From Candidatus Woykebacteria bacterium RBG_13_40_15 (lineage in GTDB: Bacteria > Patescibacteria > Microgenomatia > Woykebacterales > RBG-16-39-9b): a stretch of 64,000 bases of DNA. How positions within the stretch are numbered: position 1 is the first letter of the stretch; every line of letters starts with the position of its first letter. The notes beneath the pieces were generated by a model. That model searched no databases. It was not told the origin of the DNA and worked only from the letters and a program-made list of their open reading frames with translations. Where the stretch lies: positions 80,798 to 144,797 of the forward strand of contig MHCP01000030.1 in the NCBI GenBank assembly GCA_001816655.1, given 5' to 3'. The position numbers and the translations under genes were made by a program. Below, one piece after another: positions 57,801 through 64,000 of this stretch.

Positions 57801-59075
57801 CTACTTGGAAGCTATCATATCAACTACGAGCGTCGACCAGGAAAAGTTTTTGGCACCGTAACCTTCGCCGGAAAATGGATTGAAGTATTCTCTAAAACCA
57901 CTTTTTTGAACCAAAGCCAAACTTCGCTCAACAATTTTCTCCGCTTCCTCGTTAAACCCATGCTCTTTTAATCCCTTTACTATAAACCAGTTTGTGCTAA
58001 TCCAAGTTGGTCCCCGCCAAAGCACTGGTTCTCTAAACACGGTTTTGTAATCTGGGATAAACGCTGGTTCATTCGCCGCCACGGAAGGAATAGGATATGG
58101 TAGGTCAAACTCATCTTTATTTGATAGGTGCTTCTTAACTAAATCTTTCGCAATAGCCTCTGGCAAATCTAAAATAAGGGGCATTAAACCTTTTATGGTT
58201 TTAACTTTTGCTGCTTTTTCATCCTTACCATACAGATCAAAGAAAAACGCTTCTTTTTTGTCGTAACATTTTTTTATAAGCGATTCCTTACCCTTGGTGT
58301 ATAAATAGTAAAAGTGGCGAGCGGTTTCTTCGCAATCTATCTCATGCAAAAGTTTCGTCAAAACTTGGAGATTTTTAAGGTAGATTGAATTTACTAAAAC
58401 GTCCTCAACATTAAAATAATCGGCTGAAAGAATTCTTTCCAAGTTATAATTTGTAACCATGTTTCGGAAAGTAACTAGACGTCCCACCAAAGTTGGCACC
58501 ACGACGGAACTATCATACATACCAAAAACAGGGTCGTATGACGGGGATTGATCAAGACCTGATTCGTAAGGGGCAATTATGGAGATTAGGCCGTCTTTAT
58601 CAGGGTCTCTATTAAAATAAAGCCAATTGTAAAAAGCGACCAATTTTGGCAACATTTCATGAAGAAAAGCGCTATCATGGTCCTTTTGATATATTGCTTC
58701 AACACCTTGAGCAATTACAGGCGGTTGTATTAGCTGGGAAGTCCTAGGAAAAAGGGTTGGATATGATTCTAACGACCGTAAAATCTCCCGCCAAGCGATT
58801 TCCCTACGCCAAAAAATTATGTGAGGAATAAAACCATCGGCCCTCTGTCCTTTTAGAAGATTTCTAATTTCATTTTTGGCTAGATCAAGGTCAAAGTGAG
58901 AGGCAATTATTGCGTGAAAACAAGAATCCCAAAACCATTGGTGCGGGTAATGGTGGCGGCTAGGAGAGATATATTTATAATTTTCTTTCGCCCAAGTTGC
59001 ATAACCAATCTTCAAGTTTCCGTAAAGAATATCTTTTGCACCAGAGACAATTTCTTTGTAGGCAGCTTCCCTCAT
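57801..59075 (-). CDS. GH63/MGH1-like glycoside hydrolase
   Basis: A 424-residue (alpha/alpha)6-barrel hydrolase of the GH63/mannosylglycerate-hydrolase-like class. Markers are HQWFWDSCFHA near residue 44, the GFIPHI and SYDPVFG segments, RGPTWISTNW near residue 350 and the C-terminal YFNPFSGEGYGAKNFSWS. It probably removes a glucose or mannose unit from a small sugar in the cytoplasm. It follows miaA on the opposite side by 13 bases. TAAAGT lies 6 bases before the ATG. Confidence 0.8.
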   Translation of the reverse strand: MREAAYKEIVSGAKDILYGNLKIGYATWAKENYKYISPSRHHYPHQWFWDSCFHAIIASHFDLDLAKNEIRNLLKGQRADGFIPHIIFWRREIAWREILRSLESYPTLFPRTSQLIQPPVIAQGVEAIYQKDHDSAFLHEMLPKLVAFYNWLYFNRDPDKDGLISIIAPYESGLDQSPSYDPVFGMYDSSVVVPTLVGRLVTFRNMVTNYNLERILSADYFNVEDVLVNSIYLKNLQVLTKLLHEIDCEETARHFYYLYTKGKESLIKKCYDKKEAFFFDLYGKDEKAAKVKTIKGLMPLILDLPEAIAKDLVKKHLSNKDEFDLPYPIPSVAANEPAFIPDYKTVFREPVLWRGPTWISTNWFIVKGLKEHGFNEEAEKIVERSLALVQKSGFREYFNPFSGEGYGAKNFSWSTLVVDMIASK

Positions 59076-59255
59076 ACGTCTACTTTAGCTCAAAAGCATT
59101 ATCAAATAAAGGGGCCCTTTCAACCCACCCGGCGCTTTTTATTTTGACTTCACGAAACCAGTGGCCTTTTAGTCTACGGGTGAAGTGAAGGGAAAACATA
59201 CTTCCGAAGACCAATCGTTGAAAAAGTTGTTGTGATTCATATGATAGGTTAAAAC

Positions 59256-60419
59256 TCAAGGATTCTTAATCCTCGGAAGTTTATTTATTATATCGTCCAA
59301 GATTTCAAGACGTCTACTTTTTTCTTTTCTTGATATCCCGTCATTTAAATTTTTTGCGGAAGCTGTAAAAGGCCTTGGTGAATACATCGAAATATAAGCA
59401 ACTGACCAATCAATTTCTCGAGCAAGTTGTACGGTATTCTCGAATTGTTTCTCTGTCTCACCAGGAAATCCAACAATAATATCCGTACCAATTTTAGCAT
59501 TTGGAATTTTACTTCGTATCTTAGTAACCAATTTTTTGTATTCTTCAACTGTGTAAAAACGGTTCATCTTTTTTAAAACAGAGTTGTCGCCTGATTGAAT
59601 TGGTAAATGAATATAACGATCTATATTAGGATTAGCTACAATCACGTCTATCAATTCATCGGAAAAATCCCATGGGTTCGCTGATAAAAATGAGATTTTT
59701 TCGAAATGTTTTTTGGCAATTTCTTCCAAAAGTACGGGAAATAAAGTAGGTATCCTTTTCCGTCCCATACTCATTTTTACCATCACTGGTATAACTTGTT
59801 TACCATCTGGCAAAGTATATTTTCTTTTTTCTAAATTATTTTTAATAAAATCTGCTCCGTAGGAGTTTACGTTCTGTCCAAGAAGTGTTACGTTTTTTAT
59901 TTTTGCCCTAACTAAACAATCAATTTCTGCCATTATATCTGTCCAGGGTCTTGAAATTTCCCGACCTCTGGTATATGGAACTACACAATACGAGCAGAAA
60001 TTGTTACATCCGTTAGAAATTACAACCCAAGCATGTTCTTTAGTTTCACGTCTAGCCGGAATATCAAAACCTACTTCCTCTATTGATAAGAATTGGTCGA
60101 CTAAAGGCAACCGGTTTTTTATTTTTCGATAATACTTCTTAGTTAGATCTTTGACCATAGCCCCAACCATACAGCCGGTCAGAATTAATTTAAAATTAGG
60201 GTTTTTTTCCTTAAGAAGTTTGACGACTTTTTGGAGCCCGTAGATTTTATCTTCAGCGTGCTGACGGACCATGCAAGTATTTATTACTAGACAATCTGCT
60301 TTATCAATTGAGGAAGCTAAGAAATATCCCTGTTTTTCTAAAAATGGGGCTAACCTCTCTGAATCTGCCTTATTTTGCTGGCAGCCAAACGTGATAATAA
60401 AATACTTTAGTCGCTTCAT
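59256..60419 (-). CDS. miaB: tRNA methylthiotransferase MiaB, TRAM domain missing
   Basis: A radical-SAM enzyme that adds a methylthio group to the i6A made by MiaA. The three N-terminal Fe-S cysteines are in TFGCQQN, NTCMVRQ and LTGCMVG; the radical-SAM motif is CNNFCSYCVVPYTRG. At 387 residues it is about 50 short: it stops near LEILDDIINKL, so the TRAM RNA-binding domain is missing. An extra TLPDGKQV stretch sits after the LLGQNVNSYG segment. It should still be able to carry the chemistry, but tRNA binding may rely on another part. Confidence 0.87.
   Translation of the reverse strand: MKRLKYFIITFGCQQNKADSERLAPFLEKQGYFLASSIDKADCLVINTCMVRQHAEDKIYGLQKVVKLLKEKNPNFKLILTGCMVGAMVKDLTKKYYRKIKNRLPLVDQFLSIEEVGFDIPARRETKEHAWVVISNGCNNFCSYCVVPYTRGREISRPWTDIMAEIDCLVRAKIKNVTLLGQNVNSYGADFIKNNLEKRKYTLPDGKQVIPVMVKMSMGRKRIPTLFPVLLEEIAKKHFEKISFLSANPWDFSDELIDVIVANPNIDRYIHLPIQSGDNSVLKKMNRFYTVEEYKKLVTKIRSKIPNAKIGTDIIVGFPGETEKQFENTVQLAREIDWSVAYISMYSPRPFTASAKNLNDGISRKEKSRRLEILDDIINKLPRIKNP
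59794..59816. repeat. Possible degraded palindrome inside miaB
   Basis: ACTT...CCA-TC-TGG...AAGT imperfect pairing that encodes TLPDGKQV, similar to the miaA insertion peptide. Weak as a stem. Confidence 0.35.
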
Positions 60420-60459
60420 AAACGTGTGGATTTTTACCGGTTTTATTCAAACCTACTGT

Positions 60460-60735
60460 TTATTTCCGAACCGTTTTCTTAATTCCCTTTGAGGCAATAA
60501 AACCAATCGTGTTCATTGAGGGCAGCTGAATCGTCTGTCCAGTCTTTGGATTTCGACCAGCTCTTGCTTTTCTTCCGCGGATTACAAATGTACCAAATCC
60601 AGAGAGAACTACCTTTTCGCCTTTTCGGAGAGCCCCAATTATATTTTCCAGGGTAGAGTCAACTGCTTCTCTTGCTGCTTTTTTAGTTAAGTGCGCCTCT
60701 TTTGCAACTGTCTCCACAACATCTGCTTTTAACAT
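60460..60735 (-). CDS. HU family DNA-binding protein
   Basis: A 91-residue HU/IHF-type nucleoid protein: helical start with KADVVETVAKEAHLTKK, the GFGTFVIRGRKARAGRNPKTG beta arm that grips DNA, and a basic end. AGGGGGTGA lies before the ATG. It packs and bends DNA. Confidence 0.93.
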   Translation of the reverse strand: MLKADVVETVAKEAHLTKKAAREAVDSTLENIIGALRKGEKVVLSGFGTFVIRGRKARAGRNPKTGQTIQLPSMNTIGFIASKGIKKTVRK

Positions 60736-60792
60736 AAGCCAAATTCACCCCCTTCTAGTAAATTTACTCTAAATCGCAAAAAATTCCAATAG

Positions 60793-61581
60793 TTAACCAA
60801 GCTCTGAGTCAACCCTTTTAATTGATTTCGCTAACCCCGCCTTTGTTGTTTCGATTAAACATGAGCGAAATGCTTTTGGCCCTGTCTCTACCCATTCAAA
60901 TTTGACGGGGTAAGGGTCTTTTTGTCTCTTGATAATTATATCTGGTTTTACACCAAGCACCGAATGGATTGCGCCGGTCATACCAACGTCAGTGACAAAA
61001 GCTGTTCCTTTCGGTAAAACTGTCGCATCGCAACTTGGAATATGTGTATGAGTTCCGATAACTGCAGACACCCTACCATCCAAAAACCAAGCTAAAGCAG
61101 CCTTTTCGCTTGTCGCTTCGGCATGATAATCAACCAGGATAGCAGCGGGTTTCTCTTTTTCAACTTGATCAAGAAGAATTGCATCCACTGTTCTGTACGG
61201 TTCTTCAACTGGCTGATTCATCCATTGACTACCCAGCAAATTTATTACTAAAACTTTGCCTTTCTTAGTTTCAGCAAATGTAAAACCAAAGCCCGGAGTG
61301 TCTGACGGGTAATTTGCAGGCCTAAGAATTGTAGGATCTCTGCTTAAACTTTCAGCAAATTCTCCGCGAAACCAAATATGATTGCCACTAGTCATAATAT
61401 CAACTCCAGCTTCTCTCATTTCCTCAACGGTTTCTGCCGTAGCCCCCTTGCCGTGAGCTAAATTTTCGATATTAGCAACAACCAGATCAATTTTTTCTTT
61501 TTTTATAAGATCCGGCAATATTTCTTTTACAGCCACTCTTCCTGGCTTGGCTACTATATCACCAACAAATAATATTTTCAT
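60793..61581 (-). CDS. ymdB: YmdB-family metallophosphoesterase
   Basis: A 262-residue dimetal phosphoesterase of the YmdB/TIGR00282 family that cleaves 2',3'-cyclic nucleotides in known cases. Metal ligands appear in FVGDIV (Asp8), VANIENLAHGKG (Glu and Asn; most members have NGEN), SGNHIW (Asn-His) and DYHAEATSE, GTHTHIPS. It lies next to rny, the usual pairing in Gram-positive-like genomes, consistent with RNA turnover. Confidence 0.9.
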   Translation of the reverse strand: MKILFVGDIVAKPGRVAVKEILPDLIKKEKIDLVVANIENLAHGKGATAETVEEMREAGVDIMTSGNHIWFRGEFAESLSRDPTILRPANYPSDTPGFGFTFAETKKGKVLVINLLGSQWMNQPVEEPYRTVDAILLDQVEKEKPAAILVDYHAEATSEKAALAWFLDGRVSAVIGTHTHIPSCDATVLPKGTAFVTDVGMTGAIHSVLGVKPDIIIKRQKDPYPVKFEWVETGPKAFRSCLIETTKAGLAKSIKRVDSELG

Positions 61582-61605
61582 TTTTTAGTCCACATAAGTG
61601 GTCGC

Positions 61606-61664
61606 AGCACGCGCAGTAGCTCCTCTTCTGACAACGATCAGAAAGCATAAGCTACGAGCGTGCT
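61606..61664 (-). other. Long hairpin overlapping the rny stop codon
   Basis: Three stacked segments pair: AGCACGC/GCGTGCT (61606-61612 with 61658-61664), GTAGCT/AGCTAC (61616-61621 with 61650-61655), and TTCTGA/TCAGAA (61626-61631 with 61638-61643). It fills the gap between rny and ymdB. It has no T run, so it is not a simple terminator; it could be an RNase processing site or regulator. Confidence 0.5.
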
Positions 61665-63156
61665 ATTTTGCTATGGCCTCCGCTCTTGTTTCACGAAGAA
61701 CAACTACTTTCACTTGGCCTGGATAGGTAACACTTTTTTCAATTTTTTCCGCAATATCATGGGCCATCTTCGTAGCGGTCGCATCATCTATCTGTTCAGG
61801 AATCACTATCACTCGTACTTCTCGACCAGCTGAAATCGCAAAGGATTTCTCAACACCCTGAAAAGAAGAGGCAATGTTTTCTATTTCTTTGACCCTGCGA
61901 ATATATTCCTCAATTGATTCTCTTCTGGCCCCTGGGCGACTACCAGAAATTGCATCAGCGACCCAAACAACTGCTGATTCAACTGAAGAAAATGGTTTGT
62001 CCATATGATGTTCTTCAACAGCGGCAACAACTTTTGGGTCTAGATCGAATTTTTTGAGAAAATCTGCTCCTACTTGCACGTGTGTTCCTTCTTGCTCTGG
62101 AGTAAAAACTTTACCTACATCATGGAGTAGACAACCCAACCGGACAATATTTGCATCAGCTCCAAGCTCTCTTGCTAGTGCGATTCCAATCTTTGTCTCC
62201 TCAAGTGTATGCAACCAGAGATTTTGCCCATAGGAAAATCTCCATTTAAATTTCCCAAGAGTATCCAAAATCTCCAAAGGCAAATTGTATACGCCAGCCT
62301 CACGAGCAAGTTTCTCACCTTCGTCTCGACGTATTTTTTCAAATTCTTTTTGTACTCTTTCAGTCACTTCCTCGATTCTCTGCGGATGAATGCGACCATC
62401 AGCCATCATACGCTCCAGCACTGTTTTGGCAATTTCTCGTCTTTCCCCATCAAAGGACGAAAGACGAATTATACCCGGGTCATCAAGATCAACATCAACT
62501 CCAGTAGCGGATTCGAAAGATTTGACATTTCTCCCCTCTTTTCCAATGATTCGACCCTTCATCTCCTCATCAGGTAGTTTGATCGTTGTCGTAGTATATT
62601 CCGCCACATAATCGGTTGCACCATGGGTCATCGCATCAACAATTATTTGCTTTGCTTTCTCGTCAGCGTCTTTCTTAATTTGCTCTTCTGCTTCTTTTAT
62701 TTTTTTAGCTACTTCCTCTTTCAAATGACTTTCTGTTGACTCTAAAATTAACTTTTTAGCTTCTTCTCTTGTAATACCTGCTACCTTTTCTAGCTTTGTC
62801 ACCAATTCGTTGCGAGTTTTTTCTATTTCCTCAGATTTTCCGTCAAGGGAGTGCTCTTTATTATCAATTTCCGTTAGTTTTCTCTCTAAGTTTTCCTCTT
62901 TTGCAGCTATTTTACTTTCCAAAGCGAGTGATTCAGAACGGATTTTTCTAACCTCTTCTTCAGCTTCTTTTTTAATTCTAAAAGCCTCATCCTTCGCCTC
63001 AAGAAGAATTTCTCTAGCATTGACATCTAAATTTTTAGTTTCTTTTGAAGTTCCTTTATCGATAGGTGATTTGCGTTTAAGATAGTTTTGATAGGCGAGA
63101 GCAGCTACTACTCCACCCGCTACAGATACAAGAGCGATCAGTATTGTTTGTTCCAT
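61663..63156 (-). CDS. rny: Ribonuclease Y
   Basis: A 497-residue endoribonuclease that starts mRNA decay. N-terminal membrane helix (about 3-22), long coiled coil (about 30-190), KH domain with GRIIGKEGRNV near residue 208 and HD domain with LLHDVGKVFTPEQEGTHV near residue 343, then a C-terminal domain. Length is typical. ymdB follows across the hairpin at 61606. A 20-base palindrome lies 14 bases upstream of the ATG, in the leader or promoter. Confidence 0.95.
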   Translation of the reverse strand: MEQTILIALVSVAGGVVAALAYQNYLKRKSPIDKGTSKETKNLDVNAREILLEAKDEAFRIKKEAEEEVRKIRSESLALESKIAAKEENLERKLTEIDNKEHSLDGKSEEIEKTRNELVTKLEKVAGITREEAKKLILESTESHLKEEVAKKIKEAEEQIKKDADEKAKQIIVDAMTHGATDYVAEYTTTTIKLPDEEMKGRIIGKEGRNVKSFESATGVDVDLDDPGIIRLSSFDGERREIAKTVLERMMADGRIHPQRIEEVTERVQKEFEKIRRDEGEKLAREAGVYNLPLEILDTLGKFKWRFSYGQNLWLHTLEETKIGIALARELGADANIVRLGCLLHDVGKVFTPEQEGTHVQVGADFLKKFDLDPKVVAAVEEHHMDKPFSSVESAVVWVADAISGSRPGARRESIEEYIRRVKEIENIASSFQGVEKSFAISAGREVRVIVIPEQIDDATATKMAHDIAEKIEKSVTYPGQVKVVVLRETRAEAIAK

Positions 63157-63169
63157 ATTTATTTTTTGT

Positions 63170-63189
63170 CCTGCCTGCCGGCAGGCAGG
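63170..63189. repeat. Perfect 20-base palindrome before rny
   Basis: CCTGCCTGCCGGCAGGCAGG, identical on both strands. It begins 14 bases before the rny ATG. It could serve as a protein-binding site or an RNA hairpin in the leader; the same style of repeat is inside miaA. Confidence 0.7.
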
Positions 63190-63272
63190 TCCTTTCTAAA
63201 AACATAATTTTCTTTATTTATACGGCAATAACTTTACTGTTATATCAGGATATTTTAAAATTTATTGCTAGA

Positions 63273-63941
63273 CTATTTTACTCCTTCTTCTAATAACGTG
63301 TCAACGGCTTTTTTGGCAATTTCCCAAGTGAAACCTCTACGAACTAAGATCTGTGTCATTTTTGTTTTAATTTCCCCCTCGTCCATTCTCTTTAAAAGCT
63401 GTTTCTTTTTTTCCAAAAATTTCAATGCAAGTTCCTCTTCTCCTTCTTTATTTAAAACTTCGTCGATTATTTCTTTATTAATCCCCTTTTTAAATAATTC
63501 ACCTCTGACAATTGGATTACCTCGTGGGTTAAATCTGGCACGTTGCTCAACCCACCAACGAGCAAACTCCGAGTCATCGATTTGATCTAGTTTTTTTAGC
63601 TTATCGACTACTTTATCAACAGATTTTTCATAGTTGCCGCTTTCAATTTCAGATTTCTCTTCTTTTCTTTTTCTTTTTTCAGCCAAAAAGAGGCTATCTC
63701 TTATTTCTTTTTCACTCCTTGGACGGAATGACAAAAACCTCAAAGCTTTATTAGTCAGTTTTTCCACTTGATCTGCTTGAACAAGATCAGCAATTTGTTG
63801 TTCCGTTAAAACTTGTCCAATTGTTAATTTTTTCTCGTAAACAAGTGCCAGTGACAGTCCAAAAGAAAATTGGCCATCCAGAAAAATATTTGTTCTCTCT
63901 TTATTTTTCTTTTGCGGTTCTATCAAAGTAATTTTCGCCAT
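63273..63941 (-). CDS. recX: Regulatory protein RecX
   Basis: A 222-residue RecX-family protein of three-helix repeats that modulates RecA. The ALRFLSFRPRSEKEIRDSLF, IDDSEFARWWVEQRARFNPRGNPIVRGELFKKGI and LVRRGFTWEIAKKAVD repeats are in the usual order. The protein begins with a small beta domain common in the family. TATAAT lies 17 bases before the ATG. The gene is close to the right window edge; recA would be expected nearby but is not seen. Confidence 0.9.
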   Translation of the reverse strand: MAKITLIEPQKKNKERTNIFLDGQFSFGLSLALVYEKKLTIGQVLTEQQIADLVQADQVEKLTNKALRFLSFRPRSEKEIRDSLFLAEKRKRKEEKSEIESGNYEKSVDKVVDKLKKLDQIDDSEFARWWVEQRARFNPRGNPIVRGELFKKGINKEIIDEVLNKEGEEELALKFLEKKKQLLKRMDEGEIKTKMTQILVRRGFTWEIAKKAVDTLLEEGVK

Positions 63942-64000
63942 AAGATTCCAACACCGATATTATATAACAAGTTTTACCAATAATCGTTCAATCTTTAACC

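Noticed and set aside
1..64000. CRISPR array
   Set aside because: No series of evenly spaced direct repeats is visible; the repeats found are palindromes scattered singly.
1..64000. Recoded stop codons (TGA as Gly)
   Set aside because: TGA ends secF, recJ and others exactly at family ends, and in-frame TGA is not seen inside conserved genes.

Overview
The window is AT-rich and densely packed, and uses the standard code (secF and recJ end in TGA, and TGG encodes Trp). The set of families points to a Candidate Phyla Radiation (Patescibacteria) bacterium, most likely Microgenomates-like. It includes DUF5674, DUF5679, DUF3048 and YwbE proteins, a non-canonical short AspRS, a Cas4-like PD-(D/E)XK protein, secD and secF split by small genes, and many membrane-anchored proteins of unknown function. 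The assignment is an inference from gene families; no rRNA is present to confirm it.

Layout. 0-9.7 kb: a truncated MgtA-type P-ATPase, a MacB-like ABC exporter with an HD phosphohydrolase, an AlkD glycosylase, a PAP2-like membrane protein and surface proteins. 9.8-11.7 kb: a three-gene HEPN/winged-helix operon with an operator inside its promoter, then tRNA-Gln and a tRNA 5' fragment. 11.8-24 kb: two tandem histidine kinases, gltX, aspS, recJ, membrane-anchored proteins, a CYTH phosphatase and an ABC-2 exporter. 24-34 kb is accessory: small conserved genes, a DEAD-box helicase, a HigBA-like toxin-antitoxin pair between direct repeats, a type II restriction-modification system with a controller protein, an orphan antitoxin between two promoter/RNA elements, and a DUF3800 protein. 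34-42 kb: secreted or membrane proteins, including a metzincin-like protease and a clan GH-A hydrolase. 42-48 kb: the secD-secF operon and a DUF3048 protein. 48-54 kb: small genes, an alpha/beta hydrolase, comM and a decayed PIG-L deacetylase. 54-64 kb: rnpB, a Ca2+/cation antiporter, miaA, miaB, HU, ymdB, rny and recX.

Two expression styles coexist. Many housekeeping and accessory genes have a -10 hexamer only 6-9 bases before the ATG, so their mRNAs should be leaderless or nearly so. In contrast, nine small, G+C-richer solo genes without recognisable relatives each carry an extended -10 (mostly TGnTATAAT-like), a 35-70 base leader, a strong AGGAGG-type ribosome binding site and their own terminator hairpin. 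This scattered set is the most unusual system-level feature. The HEPN operon is the best candidate for an undescribed defence module.

Short palindromic repeats are scattered between genes and, in miaA and perhaps miaB, sit in frame inside coding sequence.
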